Below the pieces are notes generated by a model. The model saw only the letters and a list, made by a program, of their open reading frames with translations, searched no databases and was not told the DNA's origin. Below, piece by piece: positions 8,416-18,282 of a stretch of DNA of 64,000 bases (position 1 is its first letter; each line of letters starts with the position of its first letter). The DNA comes from an uncultured Eubacteriales bacterium (GTDB lineage Bacteria; Bacillota; Clostridia; Oscillospirales; Acutalibacteraceae): NCBI GenBank assembly GCA_934546985.1, contig CAKTEE010000008.1, forward strand, positions 1-64,000, read 5' to 3'. Position numbers and translations under genes: made by a program.

Positions 8416-9084
8416 TTATTTCCAGGGAGGGACAACATAAATTTTTACGCTGTAAAGATCCTTAACCTTACCAGCTAAATCGCCGGACAAATTCTCCGGC
8501 ACCGTAGTCATAACCAGAGGGATATCCGCAAGCGCCGCAGTTTTTTCAGCATATGCGGTACTGGAAAGAATATCCTCTTCACTGGTCATCTGGGATAAGT
8601 GAGAATTGTTCACGATGCCTGTTGCTTTTACACGGGACATTGCCTCAATTTCTCTTAATATTTCAACTGCCTGTTCAGGCTGTTGTGTAAGCTTTCGGAA
8701 ACGGTTAACGACATAAAGCATATCAAACGACGCGAGTTGATGAATGCGCGGTGCAAAACGTCCCAGTGCAGCTGCACCGGCATCGTCCCCGCCAACATCT
8801 ATAATAACATCGCTTTCCGTATCCTCAAAAACAGAATACATTTCTCCTGACAACGCAGGAATATCAAGCGTAGAACCGGCATAAGGCGAGGCTACAACAC
8901 GGATACCTTTCTGAGTCAACAGTTCCCTGTAATCTGACGTTCGAAAATATGGATTGACGATATCTAAATCCATAATTGTAACCCTACGCCCTTGACGTGC
9001 TCTGTCAAAAGCAAGGTTCAGGGAAAAGTTTGTTTTCCCACAGCCATAATGCCCTGTAACAATAACAAAATTTGAAAGCGGCAT
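8416..9084 (-). CDS. P-loop ATPase linked to the oxidoreductase operon
   Basis: A 222-residue SIMIBI-class NTPase (MinD/ParA-like) with Walker A GHYGCGKTNF at residues 11-20, a DLDIVNPYFRTSD segment at about 40-52 and the Walker B-like DVIIDVGGDDAG. It precedes the oxidoreductase genes on the same strand. Related ATPases act in cofactor or cluster handling; its exact job is unknown. No membrane segment or DNA-binding domain is seen. Confidence 0.75.
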   Translation of the reverse strand: MPLSNFVIVTGHYGCGKTNFSLNLAFDRARQGRRVTIMDLDIVNPYFRTSDYRELLTQKGIRVVASPYAGSTLDIPALSGEMYSVFEDTESDVIIDVGGDDAGAAALGRFAPRIHQLASFDMLYVVNRFRKLTQQPEQAVEILREIEAMSRVKATGIVNNSHLSQMTSEEDILSSTAYAEKTAALADIPLVMTTVPENLSGDLAGKVKDLYSVKIYVVPPWK

Positions 9085-9376
9085 TTCGACACCTACAATA
9101 TAAAAAATTTATATTTTTGTTTATTATAACAGATTTAACGCTGTTATTCAATTGCAACAACAAAAAATACAGAAAGGTTTCATAAAAACACTATTTGTTA
9201 ACATTTAATTCCATTTTCATTGACTAAAATTCGGTTCTATAGCATACATTTCATTATAAAACTATGAAAAAGACTTATTTTTTTGAAAAAAATGTAAGAT
9301 TTTCTTAAAACTTTCCAGTTTAAAATTCGATATGATAAATACAGAAACATATAAGATACAGCGAAGGAGCATCTCT

Positions 9377-10123
9377 ATGGGCACACAAAACAAAAAAGGG
9401 AAAGGATTATTTATTCTAATGCTGATTCCAATTTTATTGATTGGAGCCGGAATTATCTGCCTGAGCTTTTGCGGGAAACACGGGTATGTCATCGCGATTG
9501 ACCCCGGTCATGGCGGGACGGATCCGGGAGCGGTAGGATTTATCAAAGAAACCGATTTAACAGAAGGAACCGTCAAATATCTGGAAGAATTTTTGCGCAA
9601 AGATGAAAATTACATGCCAATCCTTTGCAGACAATATGGACAAACAACAAGTATACAGGAACGCAGTCAGACAGCCACCAAAGCGAAAGCTGATTTATTA
9701 CTTTGTGTTCACGCCAACTCCAGCACAGATGCCGTCGCCAGCGGATTTGAGTGCTATCCTGCGCCACCAGGACGTGGTAATCATGAAACGAGCAAACGTT
9801 TCGCTGCATTGATTACAGAAGAAATGTACGCCATTGGTTCCACAATCCGTGGAAGTGACGGCATACGTTATGCATATTATATTCCTGATGAAAACGGCAT
9901 TTCACAAAAAAAGTTAATTGATTCTTCTGATAATACTGTCTATGGCTATTCATCTTTTGGTATGGTTGAAAATAAAAATTATCCTGCGGTTTTAGCAGAA
10001 CAATGTTTTGTTACTAATAAAAAAGACGTTGCCTTCCTTGGAACAGACGAAGGGTATCGGCTCGCCGCCAAAGCATATTATAAAGCAATCTGCCGTTATT
10101 TCGGCACTGTCCCTATGGTCTGA
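9377..10123 (+). CDS. cwlD: N-acetylmuramoyl-L-alanine amidase, CwlD-like
   Basis: A secreted or membrane-anchored Amidase_3 protein. One N-terminal membrane segment (about residues 12-34) is followed by the zinc amidase core: DPGHGGTDPGA (His ligand), KETDLTE (Glu ligand), CVHANSS (His ligand) and a C-terminal LAEQCFVTN with the catalytic Glu. CwlD removes stem peptides to make muramic lactam in the spore cortex, which fits a spore former. The start at 9377 follows GAAGGAG; the frame is open 15 codons upstream without a better site. About 290 bp of AT-rich DNA separates it from the divergent ATPase gene; a CATACATT box at 9243 resembles a sigma-E -10 element, but no matching -35 was seen. 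Confidence 0.85.
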   Translation: MGTQNKKGKGLFILMLIPILLIGAGIICLSFCGKHGYVIAIDPGHGGTDPGAVGFIKETDLTEGTVKYLEEFLRKDENYMPILCRQYGQTTSIQERSQTATKAKADLLLCVHANSSTDAVASGFECYPAPPGRGNHETSKRFAALITEEMYAIGSTIRGSDGIRYAYYIPDENGISQKKLIDSSDNTVYGYSSFGMVENKNYPAVLAEQCFVTNKKDVAFLGTDEGYRLAAKAYYKAICRYFGTVPMV

Positions 10124-10130
10124 CAAACAA

Positions 10131-10175
10131 AAAAACAACCCCTCTGAAAGCACGAAACAGAAGGATTGTTTTCAG
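10131..10175 (+). terminator. Terminator after cwlD
   Basis: AAACAACCCCTCTG pairs with CAGAAGGATTGTTT (12 of 14 pairs) just downstream of the cwlD stop; the stem ends in a short T-run. Confidence 0.55.
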
Positions 10176-10322
10176 GAGGTAAACATTAGCAATACCCAGT
10201 ATCTTTTACATTTTCCTGTTTTTCCTACGCATATTATAGCATATCAAAATTGAAATTGTAACAAATTTGTTATAATAATTGCAAATCAGTTACATTTCTA
10301 TGTTTTGCACAAGAAATAGTAT

Positions 10323-10360
10323 GGGCTATTGTGGATAACCACAATAGCCCGTGCTTTTTA
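10323..10360. terminator. Putative terminator at the 3' end of mscL
   Basis: GGGCTATTGTGG and CCACAATAGCCC form a perfect 12-bp stem just after the mscL stop. The T-rich tract lies on the plus-strand side, so its efficiency for the minus-strand mscL transcript is uncertain. Confidence 0.55.
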
Positions 10361-10828
10361 TTTTTCCGTTTTTTCCAATTCAGAGGTACAATTAGGGCAG
10401 CGAACTGCTTTAATACTGATTTCACTCTGACAAAATGGACAAGTTTTGGTTTTAGGTTCTTCTTCTTGTTTTTCTTTTTTACGTGCAAGTGTATTTAACC
10501 CCTTAACCATCATAAAGATAACAAACGCCATAATTAAGAAATTAATTACATTTGTAAGAAAAACACCGTAATTTAATGTTGCCGCACCCGCTTTCTGCGC
10601 CTGTTCCAGAGTTGAAAAAGACTGCCCATCCAATGAAATAAACCAATTGGTAAAATCGATGCCGCCGGTCACCAGACTAATTACCGGCATAATGACATCA
10701 TTCACCAGCGATGTAACAATTGTTTGAAAAGCTCCGCCGATAATCACACCGACTGCTAAATCCACAACATTACCGCGCATGACAAATTCCTTGAATTCTT
10801 TTACAATCCCATGTTTTTCCTTTGCCAC
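10358..10828 (-). CDS. mscL: Large-conductance mechanosensitive channel with C-terminal zinc ribbon
   Basis: MscL opens under membrane tension to release solutes. The N-terminal helix EFKEFVMRGNVVDLAVGVIIGG and two membrane segments (about residues 15-45 and 80-105) fit the family. After a basic linker, the C-terminus carries CPFCQ and CPNC pairs, a zinc ribbon of a type found in some Firmicute MscL proteins. I prefer GTG 10828, which follows AGGAAGGTGA; a GTG three codons upstream (10837) overlaps that site. Confidence 0.93.
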   Translation of the reverse strand: MAKEKHGIVKEFKEFVMRGNVVDLAVGVIIGGAFQTIVTSLVNDVIMPVISLVTGGIDFTNWFISLDGQSFSTLEQAQKAGAATLNYGVFLTNVINFLIMAFVIFMMVKGLNTLARKKEKQEEEPKTKTCPFCQSEISIKAVRCPNCTSELEKTEK

Positions 10829-10915
10829 CAAACTCACCTTCCTGTTTTATTTCTGCGTTTATTATAGCATTTTTATCAAAATATGACAAGAAATCTTTGA
10901 CGAAATAACATAAAA

Positions 10916-10940
10916 AATGGATACAAAAACTGTATCCATT
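10916..10940 (-). terminator. Terminator after the hemolysin III-family gene
   Basis: On the minus strand AATGGATACA and TGTATCCATT form a 10-bp stem with a 5-base loop, followed by a T-run. Confidence 0.75.
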
Positions 10941-10953
10941 TACAAACAATAAT

Positions 10954-11625
10954 TTATGCCAAAGGCAGTGTATATAGAAAAATGGAAAAGAAATGCAGAA
11001 TACTTCCGGCAACTACAAAAACATGAAACAGGGAATGGATATATTTTACTTTCGCGCCAATACCATACAGCACAGCCCCAACGGTATAGGCTATTCCGCC
11101 CCAAATCAGTAAATACAGCCCCGGTCCGTTCAACACAGTCATAAGCGGTTTAAAAGCAATAACAATTGACCAGCCCATTGCAAGATAACATATCATGGAT
11201 AAAATTTTAAAGCGTTCCAAGCTAATGGAATTCAATACAATCCCTAAAATTCCCACACCCCATACAATGCCGAAAATGACCCATCCCCAAACTGGATCCG
11301 CCTTACGCAAGGCAACCAATGTATATGGCGTATAAGTTCCTGCAATCAGCAGAAATATGGAGCAATGGTCGATAATACGCATTACTTTTTTTGCTTTATT
11401 ACGTTTTAAAGCATGGTAAACCGTGGAATTACAATATAAAACAATTAATGCAGCTCCATAAACGGCCGCACTGACTACGGCAATTGCACTGCCTGTTGCA
11501 GCCGCCCGCACAACACAAAGAACCAATGCGGCAATGCTCAAAACAGCTCCTATGCCATGGGATATAGAGTTGCAGAGTTCCTCCCCCAATGTATAATCCG
11601 GTAATTTTTTCTCTGACAGCGACAT
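10954..11625 (-). CDS. Hemolysin III family membrane protein
   Basis: A 223-residue protein with about seven membrane helices of the HlyIII/PAQR (YqfA) family. Typical landmarks are an early NSISHGIGA with a conserved His, a NSTVYHAL segment between helices 2 and 3, and a C-terminal HSLFHVFVV. These proteins are conserved membrane proteins, possibly metal-dependent hydrolases; haemolytic activity is not established for most. A GGAGGG site precedes the start at 11625. Confidence 0.88.
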   Translation of the reverse strand: MSLSEKKLPDYTLGEELCNSISHGIGAVLSIAALVLCVVRAAATGSAIAVVSAAVYGAALIVLYCNSTVYHALKRNKAKKVMRIIDHCSIFLLIAGTYTPYTLVALRKADPVWGWVIFGIVWGVGILGIVLNSISLERFKILSMICYLAMGWSIVIAFKPLMTVLNGPGLYLLIWGGIAYTVGAVLYGIGAKVKYIHSLFHVFVVAGSILHFFSIFLYTLPLA

Positions 11626-11748
11626 ACTTTTCCCTCCATAATGTTCTGAAATCAGTATAACGCATCGCCCTCATGAAGTCAATATATCAACCATGAAATT
11701 TATATTAAAACTCTATTTGATATAGTATTTATAACTACATTATATGTT

Positions 11749-12372
11749 TTACTTCTCTTTTCTTCCTTTGCCGCCCTGAATCAACCTAAAAAATCCCCAT
11801 CTTTTTTCCGGCTCTTTTGAAACTTGTTCCGGGATTTCTATAAATTCCGCTTTTATTTCCGAAACAGCAGGCGTATGCTCTTGCCACCACCGTTCTGCTT
11901 CTTTCAGCAATTTTACTGCCGCAGCAGCAGAGCGGCAGTAAATTCCTTCCCCTGCTGCTTCCACAACAAAGTCATCTTTTGCAACATTTTTCAAAAATGC
12001 CTGTTTTTGCTTCTCTGTAAGAAAATAAATTTTCTCGCCTTCCCGCGTTTTCACATGAACACAATCACAAAAATGAATCCACTCACCCTCTACCGGAAAA
12101 CGCCTGCGCTCACATGTTTTATAAACCGTAAGTTCCTCCGGCGGAAGTTTTTCTTGACCCGGCAGTAAGTTGCTTGTATCCCCTATAAAGCAGGCGTAGG
12201 AAATTTCTATCGCAAAAGAGCCGCCCCATTTATCAAAGGAAACCGAGAGAAGGTCCGCTTTTTGTTCTGAAACTCTGCGGTAATTCGGGAAAGTACCTTC
12301 AAAACCCATCTCCCGCAATTCGGGCAGAAAATATGTAATTAATGCCTGTTTCATTAACTCTCGTTCTGTCAC
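11749..12372 (-). CDS. DUF4304-like protein
   Basis: A soluble protein of about 207 residues that resembles DUF4304 proteins: a LPELREMGFEGTFPNYRR start region and an ADLLSVSFDKWGGSFAIEIS core. Its function is unknown. The start is taken as GTG 12372, directly after the stop of the radical SAM gene and preceded by GGAAGGAG; an ATG six codons in is the alternative. It probably forms an operon with that gene. Confidence 0.6.
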   Translation of the reverse strand: MTERELMKQALITYFLPELREMGFEGTFPNYRRVSEQKADLLSVSFDKWGGSFAIEISYACFIGDTSNLLPGQEKLPPEELTVYKTCERRRFPVEGEWIHFCDCVHVKTREGEKIYFLTEKQKQAFLKNVAKDDFVVEAAGEGIYCRSAAAAVKLLKEAERWWQEHTPAVSEIKAEFIEIPEQVSKEPEKRWGFFRLIQGGKGRKEK

Positions 12373-12373
12373 T

Positions 12374-13276
12374 TTATATTTGCTCCTTCCACGACTGTAA
12401 TACACCTTGTAACGAAAAATCAGGAATATACTCCTGATTTGCGGAAGACCGTTCCTGCACATATCCATCTAACAAGCCAAGCTGCTCCATATATCTAACC
12501 ACTTTTTCATATTCTCTTTTAGTAATTCGACGATTTAATTCAGGATATGCCTCTAAATTTCCGTAAGGAGTATACTGGCACATAAGACTAACATAGACCC
12601 TTTCCGGTAAATTCTCTTTTACCCACTGCAATATTTTTATAGATTGGTTGGTATTTGCAGGCAGGATTAAATGGCGCACCATCAGCCCGCGAGTCATCCG
12701 TCCCTGTTCATCAAAAACAGGCGCACCAACCTGCCTTGCCATTTCCAATACCGCAGAAGAAGCATATTCAAAATAATCAGGAGCCGCTGCATATTTTGCC
12801 GAAACCTCACTGTCATAATACTTTAAATCGGGCAAATAAATATCAATCAGTCCCTCTAAACAGCGCAAAGATTCTACCCGCTCATATCCGCTGCTGTTAT
12901 ATACCACCGGAATTTTTACAGAATAATCCCTTAATGTTTGAGCAATCACCGGAATAAAATGCGTCGGATTAACTAAATTGATATTTTCTGCTCCCTGCTC
13001 CTCCAATTCCAAAAAGATTTCTCCCAAACGTTCTTTTGTAACAGTTTCTCCGTAATTATTGTGGCTGAGTTTATAATTCTGACAAAAAACACATTTCAAA
13101 GAACAGCCGGAAAAAAATACGGTGCCTGAACCTTTGGCGCCGCTGATACAGGGTTCTTCCCAATAATGAAGACTGCATCTTGCCAAAACAGGCTCCAGCG
13201 GCATACTGCAAAAACCTTTTTTAAATATTCTATCTGTATTGCACATGCGTGGACAAATTCTGCACTTTTCACTCAC
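12374..13276 (-). CDS. PflX-like radical SAM protein
   Basis: A 300-residue radical SAM protein with the cluster motif CSLKCVFCQNY at about residues 57-67 and an N-terminal Cys cluster (CRICPRMC and CSMP). It matches the pyruvate-formate-lyase-activating-enzyme-like group (PflX, COG1313) rather than true PflA. The modified substrate is unknown. The DUF4304-like gene follows with 1 bp between them. Confidence 0.8.
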   Translation of the reverse strand: MSEKCRICPRMCNTDRIFKKGFCSMPLEPVLARCSLHYWEEPCISGAKGSGTVFFSGCSLKCVFCQNYKLSHNNYGETVTKERLGEIFLELEEQGAENINLVNPTHFIPVIAQTLRDYSVKIPVVYNSSGYERVESLRCLEGLIDIYLPDLKYYDSEVSAKYAAAPDYFEYASSAVLEMARQVGAPVFDEQGRMTRGLMVRHLILPANTNQSIKILQWVKENLPERVYVSLMCQYTPYGNLEAYPELNRRITKREYEKVVRYMEQLGLLDGYVQERSSANQEYIPDFSLQGVLQSWKEQI

Positions 13277-13294
13277 TCAAAAACACTCCGTATT

Positions 13295-15046
13295 TTATTG
13301 TTTCGCCGCAAACTGACTATTATACAAACGGTAATAAAAACCTTTTGTTTCCAACAACTGCGTATGTGTCCCGCTTTCTACAATCGCACCTTTATTCATG
13401 ACAAGAATGCGGTCTGCATCGCGAATCGTAGATAAACGATGTGCAATAACAAAAGAAGTACGCCCCCGCATCATTTGCCGAAATGCCTGCTGAATCAGGA
13501 CTTCTGTACGTGTATCTACTGAACTGGTTGCTTCATCCAATATCAACAGAGGCGGGTCAAGCAACATAGCCCGTGCGATTGTTAACAGCTGTTTCTGTCC
13601 TTGGGATAATTCCCCCTCCGTTTCATTGATTACAGTATCGTAACCATGAGGAAGTCGAATAATAAAACTGTGCGCCCTTGCGGCTTTTGCTGCAAGGATC
13701 ACTTCCTCCTCTGTTGCATTTTCTTTCCCATACGCAATATTTTCTCGAATAGTGCCGCCAAACAGCCATGTTTCCTGTAAAACCATTGCAAAGGAACGGC
13801 GAAGGCTTTCTCTTGTTACAGTAGTAATATCTGTTCCGTCAATTAAAATTCTACCGCTGTTGACATCATAAAACCGCATAAGCAAATTCACAAACGTGGT
13901 TTTTCCCGCTCCGGTTGGTCCCACAATAGCCACCACCTGTCCGGGCTGCACCTCTAAATTTAGATCTTCAATTAATGGTTTCTCAGGCTTATAAGAAAAA
14001 TAAACGTGTTCAAAGGTTACAGAAGCGTTTGCCACTGTTAGCTGTTTCATATTCTCCGGCTCTTCAGACTCAATTTCACTGTCAATAATAGAAAAAACAC
14101 GTTCTGCGGAAACAATCGCAGACTGCACCTGCGTTGCCACTCCGGTAATCTCATTGATTGGTTTTGCAAACTGCGTAGCATACAGCAGAAAGCTTGATAC
14201 ACGTCCAACGCTCATCCCATCGCCAATAGCCAGCACCCCGCCGATGATACCAACAGAAATATAGGCAAGGTTATTGATAAAGCGTGTGGTAGGATTAACA
14301 AGAGAAGAAAAAAACTGAGCTTTTTGCCCACATACATATAACCGTTCATTCATTTCCCTAAAATTTTTATATGTTTTTTCTTCACTGCTAAATGCTTTAA
14401 TTGTCCTGTTTCCGCCGATCATTTCTTCAATATATCCATTCAGCTCACCTACAGTCTGCTGCTGTTCATGGAGCATTTTATTCGTACGTGACGTAATAAA
14501 GCGTGCTGTAAAATAAGCAAGGGAAGTAATTGCTATAACTACCAGAGCAATTATCGGATTTAAAATAAACATAAATATCAAAGAACCTGCAATAGTAACG
14601 ATGCCGGAAAATAACTGAGTAATTCCATGCATTAAGCCATCAGAAACTGCATCGATATCATTTGACAAATGACTCAGAATATCCCCATGAGAACGTGTAT
14701 CATAAAAATTCAACGGCATATGACTGATACGTTCAAACGCATGCTTTCGCATTAAACCTACTGTACGGTTAGCAACAATGGTCGTGCAAATAGACAATAA
14801 CCACTGAAACACACTTGCGGCGACATAAAATACCGCAAGAATAAGGATAACCCCAAGGATACCTGTAAAATTAACATTTCCCTCTTCCACCATACAGTCG
14901 ATTGCATTGCCGGATAAAAAGGGGGAAATCATTGTAACAGCACCGCCCAGCAATGCAAACAGAAGACTTAAAATTAAATGTAGGCGGGAATTAGAAATAT
15001 AAAACCATAAACGGCGAAGAATGTGCTTTCCGTTTTTCTTTTTCAT
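13295..15046 (-). CDS. ABC exporter half-transporter, second subunit
   Basis: A 583-residue fused TMD-NBD exporter. Six membrane helices occupy about residues 20-310. The NBD has Walker A GPTGAGKTT, signature LSQGQ in ELSQGQKQ, Walker B LLILDEATSSVD and an H-loop IAHR. The start at 15046 overlaps the stop of the partner gene (TGATG) and follows AGGAGGGGG. With the upstream gene it forms a heterodimeric multidrug-type exporter. This NBD has the canonical DEATS Glu and is therefore the hydrolysing half. Confidence 0.9.
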   Translation of the reverse strand: MKKKNGKHILRRLWFYISNSRLHLILSLLFALLGGAVTMISPFLSGNAIDCMVEEGNVNFTGILGVILILAVFYVAASVFQWLLSICTTIVANRTVGLMRKHAFERISHMPLNFYDTRSHGDILSHLSNDIDAVSDGLMHGITQLFSGIVTIAGSLIFMFILNPIIALVVIAITSLAYFTARFITSRTNKMLHEQQQTVGELNGYIEEMIGGNRTIKAFSSEEKTYKNFREMNERLYVCGQKAQFFSSLVNPTTRFINNLAYISVGIIGGVLAIGDGMSVGRVSSFLLYATQFAKPINEITGVATQVQSAIVSAERVFSIIDSEIESEEPENMKQLTVANASVTFEHVYFSYKPEKPLIEDLNLEVQPGQVVAIVGPTGAGKTTFVNLLMRFYDVNSGRILIDGTDITTVTRESLRRSFAMVLQETWLFGGTIRENIAYGKENATEEEVILAAKAARAHSFIIRLPHGYDTVINETEGELSQGQKQLLTIARAMLLDPPLLILDEATSSVDTRTEVLIQQAFRQMMRGRTSFVIAHRLSTIRDADRILVMNKGAIVESGTHTQLLETKGFYYRLYNSQFAAKQ

Positions 15047-16782
15047 CAATCCCCCTCCTTCTCCGTATTCTGTGAATCGCAAATTTCCCGATAAACAGCA
15101 CAATTTTCCAAAAGCTCCGCATGCGTTCCGATACCGGAAATCTTTCCGTCATCCAGAACCAATATTTTATCTGCATCCCGTACCGAACTAATTCGCTGGG
15201 ACACAATAATGGTACTCATCCCGTTTTCTTTTGTAAAACGTTTCAATTCTTTGCGTAGTGCTGCATCCGTGGCATAATCCAATGCACTGGAACTGTCATC
15301 CAAAATCAATAGTTCCGGCTCGCGTACAAGCGCCCTTGCAATATTTAAACGCTGTTTCTGTCCCCCAGAAAGGTTTGCACCGCCGCGTTCAACATATGTG
15401 TCAAAAGCTTTTGGCATATTTTCAATAAATTCCATCGCCTGTGCGGCCTGTGCCGCATGACGTACTTCATCATCAGTAGCATTCTCTTTACCAAGCCTGA
15501 TATTTTCACTAATCGTACCACTGAATAATTCCGTTTTCTGAAGCGCCATGCCAATTTTATCCCGAAGAACTTTTTGCGGATAATTCCGCACATCTTTTCC
15601 CGCAAACAAAACCTGCCCGGAAGTTACATCATAAAAGCGTGAAATCAAATGGACCAACGTTGATTTTCCACTGCCGGTACTTCCAATAATTCCTAAAGTT
15701 TCCCCTTTTCTCAAACAGAAAGTGATATCTTCAAGCGCTGGCACAGAAACATCACCATATGCAAAAGTAACATTCTGAAACTCAATAACATTGTTCGGAT
15801 TCCCTGAAGGATGGTTTTGTTTCTCATTATCCAATACAGTCGCCTGCGTATCCAACACTTCATTCACACGTGCTCCGGAAGCTGCTGCCCTTGTAAATAA
15901 AATAATTAGGTTTGCAACTACAATCAACGCTGTAATCATATAAGAGATATAATTGATAAACGCAACAATTTCTCCCTGAGTCATATAACCTTCATCAATT
16001 CGGATACCGCCGAACCACAGGATTGCTATGATTGCAAAATTCATAATTAACATAGTAATTGGATTCAGCAGTGCAGATATCTTACCAACATGAACTGCTG
16101 TTTCCACATAATCCGTATTACTTTCACCAAACCGCTCCCGCTCATATGCTGTTTTAGAAAATGCGCGAATCACACGTACACCAGAGAGATTTTCTCTAAT
16201 GACGGTAATATATTGATCTAATTTTCCTTGCACTTTTTTATAGAGCGGAATTGTTTTTGACATTATGATATAAATAGCTCCAACAAAAAGAGGAAAAGAT
16301 AATAAAATAATCATGCTCAACTTAAAATCTAACAGCATTGCCATAACCAGACTGCCAATGCAAATAAAAGGTGCACGTATTACCAGACGTATCAGCATTG
16401 CCACCGCCTGCTGTAAAACATTAACGTCATTCACCAAGCGATTCACTAAGGAAGATGTGCCGAATTTATCTGATTCTCTTAACGAAAACGCATTTAAATG
16501 CTGATAAAGATAATTGCGCAGATTCGTACCGAATCCCTGAGAAGCTATAGAGGCCGAGTACTGACAAACCAATGCGCAGATAAGACCAACCGCACAAATA
16601 GCAAGCATAAGAAAACCCATTTTGATAACATAAGATTTATCATTGCTCTTAACACCAATATCTATAACATACACCATCATCCAAGGGATTAATAACTCTA
16701 AGATTGCTTCCATTAATTTAAAAAAAGGCCCGATAATCAATTGTGTTTTATATGGACGCAAAAAACGTTTTAATTTAAACAA
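15046..16782 (-). CDS. ABC exporter half-transporter, first subunit (degenerate Walker B)
   Basis: A 578-residue TMD-NBD protein with Walker A GSTGSGKST, signature NLSGGQKQR and Walker B LLILDDSSSALD. The catalytic Glu after Walker B is Asp (DDSSSALD) and the H-loop position reads VSQR instead of His. This is the usual picture for the inactive site of a heterodimeric exporter (BmrC/LmrC-like). The start is TTG 16782 after GGGGAG, since no ATG fits. Confidence 0.9.
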   Translation of the reverse strand: MFKLKRFLRPYKTQLIIGPFFKLMEAILELLIPWMMVYVIDIGVKSNDKSYVIKMGFLMLAICAVGLICALVCQYSASIASQGFGTNLRNYLYQHLNAFSLRESDKFGTSSLVNRLVNDVNVLQQAVAMLIRLVIRAPFICIGSLVMAMLLDFKLSMIILLSFPLFVGAIYIIMSKTIPLYKKVQGKLDQYITVIRENLSGVRVIRAFSKTAYERERFGESNTDYVETAVHVGKISALLNPITMLIMNFAIIAILWFGGIRIDEGYMTQGEIVAFINYISYMITALIVVANLIILFTRAAASGARVNEVLDTQATVLDNEKQNHPSGNPNNVIEFQNVTFAYGDVSVPALEDITFCLRKGETLGIIGSTGSGKSTLVHLISRFYDVTSGQVLFAGKDVRNYPQKVLRDKIGMALQKTELFSGTISENIRLGKENATDDEVRHAAQAAQAMEFIENMPKAFDTYVERGGANLSGGQKQRLNIARALVREPELLILDDSSSALDYATDAALRKELKRFTKENGMSTIIVSQRISSVRDADKILVLDDGKISGIGTHAELLENCAVYREICDSQNTEKEGD

Positions 16783-16893
16783 AATCGTCTCCCCTTTCCA
16801 TTGGAACGCTTTGTATATTATAACCTTTTTTTTCCTTTTTTAAAAGGCAGAAACAGTATTTCCTATACTGTAAAATCAATTTCAGCAAAAACG

Positions 16894-16922
16894 TTGAATT
16901 TATTAAAAGAATATTTTATAAT
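16894..16922 (+). promoter_or_regulatory. Promoter for the ECF S-component gene
   Basis: TTGAAT (16894-16899), a 17-bp spacer and TATAAT (16917-16922) lie about 80 bp upstream of the start. I did not recognise a riboswitch in the leader. Confidence 0.75.
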
Positions 16923-17000
16923 ATTTGCAAAACATTCCTTAACGTTCTGCTAAATTTTGCGTTGTATCCTTAAAGGAGCAACAGCAAGGAGGAATATAAA

Positions 17001-17618
17001 ATGAATCAAAACATCAACCCTAAAACCAAAGCGGCAACACATGACAAAGTGGTACGGCTGACTTTACTGGCTATGTTCAGCGCAATTATTATTGTGATGA
17101 CCTTTGTGCCTTATGTTGGGTATATTACGCTTGGCGTTACACTAAGCATTACTACCCTGCATATACCAGTCATTATCGGCGCTATCACATTGGGACCGGT
17201 CGGAGGTGCTGTTCTCGGTACTGTATGGGGGCTTAGCTGTTTGGTTTATGCCCTATCCAACGGGACAGCAGACGCAGTAATTTTTACTAACCCGCTGATT
17301 TCTGTTATTCCCCGTATTATCGTTGGTTATCTTATCGGCTGGTATTATGTTTGGTTTAAAAAAATCATCAAAAACCATTATGCTGCTGCAATTGTGGTTG
17401 GTGTACTTGGAACAATTACCCATACTGCACTAGTTATTACCGCAATTAACCTTTTTGGCGGTTCAGGGCTTGCTAAGTTCGGCGCAATACTTACCAATAT
17501 TATTGAAGTAGCGTTTACTTTAAATTGTGGTGTTGAAATTTTGCTTTGTATTTTGCTTGTACCGCCAATCACCAAAGCAATTCAATCTGCATTTCAAAAA
17601 AATAATACAAACAACTAA
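17001..17618 (+). CDS. ECF transporter S component, substrate unknown
   Basis: A 205-residue integral membrane protein with about six helices. The loop pattern (TLHIPVIIGAITLGPVGGAVLG) is typical of the substrate-binding S subunits of energy-coupling-factor vitamin transporters. No EcfA/EcfT genes are near, so it would share a common energising module. The substrate cannot be assigned. AAGGAGG precedes the start, and it has its own promoter and terminator. Confidence 0.85.
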   Translation: MNQNINPKTKAATHDKVVRLTLLAMFSAIIIVMTFVPYVGYITLGVTLSITTLHIPVIIGAITLGPVGGAVLGTVWGLSCLVYALSNGTADAVIFTNPLISVIPRIIVGYLIGWYYVWFKKIIKNHYAAAIVVGVLGTITHTALVITAINLFGGSGLAKFGAILTNIIEVAFTLNCGVEILLCILLVPPITKAIQSAFQKNNTNN

Positions 17619-17639
17619 CATATATTTTTTCAGAATGAT

Positions 17640-17681
17640 GGGGGAACAAAGGCTGTTATGCTTTTGTTCCCTCTTTATTTA
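17640..17681 (+). terminator. Terminator after the ECF S-component gene
   Basis: GGGAACAAA and TTTGTTCCC form a stem with a 12-base loop, followed by a T-rich tail. Confidence 0.8.
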
Positions 17682-17782
17682 TACACTTTGAATTTTTACG
17701 GTAACTCACACAATCCGCGCCTTATGCATAAGATAAATTAGGTTGCTTGTCAACTAATTCAAATGCAAAGGAGATTACCTGT

Positions 17783-18019
17783 TTGAGTGAAGAATTTAAT
17801 TTTATAAATTCCTATTTCTCCGTACCGCAGTCAGGTGCCGCAAAAGACTGTGCACCGGGTACAAATGAAGTCATGACTGAATTTCCAGCAGACGCTGTTG
17901 TCGCCATGGCTTATATTCCATTCCAGTTTATGGGAGAGACATACGAACCTGAAAAAGCCTTAATGAACGGTACCCTCTTCCCTGAATTAAACAAACCATT
18001 TTACGGAAAGTGTGTGTAA
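17783..18019 (+). CDS. cotJA: Spore coat associated protein CotJA
   Basis: A 78-residue protein with the CotJA family core VAMAYIPFQF and ETYEPEKALMNGTLFPELNKPF. It belongs to the inner spore coat cotJABC operon, which in Bacillus is expressed in the mother cell. The likely start is TTG 17783, about ten bases after an AGGAG; the frame is open 12 codons further upstream. cotJB follows 6 bp downstream. Confidence 0.9.
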   Translation: MSEEFNFINSYFSVPQSGAAKDCAPGTNEVMTEFPADAVVAMAYIPFQFMGETYEPEKALMNGTLFPELNKPFYGKCV

Positions 18020-18025
18020 CGATAT

Positions 18026-18277
18026 ATGAGTGAACGTGAAACCTTACTGCGCAAATTGTCTGCTGTACAATTTGCCGCCTGGGAACTGCATCTTTATCTT
18101 GATACCCACATAGACGATCCCAAGGCTATTGCCGAGCATAAAAAATATACGATGAAAGCAAATGAACTGATAAAAGAATTTGAATCCAAATTTGGCCCGC
18201 TTAGCCCTGCCGCTGCTGAAACAAGTTCCGAATGGCTTGCAAATCCGTGGCCATGGGATTATTGTAAGGAGGATTAA
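18026..18277 (+). CDS. cotJB: Spore coat protein CotJB
   Basis: An 83-residue protein with the CotJB pattern: an N-terminal VQFAAWELHLYLDTHIDD segment and a C-terminal WPWDY. It lies between cotJA and the truncated cotJC. It carries an AAGGAGG in its last codons that serves cotJC. Confidence 0.92.
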   Translation: MSERETLLRKLSAVQFAAWELHLYLDTHIDDPKAIAEHKKYTMKANELIKEFESKFGPLSPAAAETSSEWLANPWPWDYCKED

Positions 18278-18282
18278 GAAGT

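Noticed and set aside
16840..17000. Riboswitch upstream of the ECF S-component
   Set aside because: The leader after the predicted start is only about 70 bases, with no recognisable TPP, FMN, cobalamin or other aptamer core.
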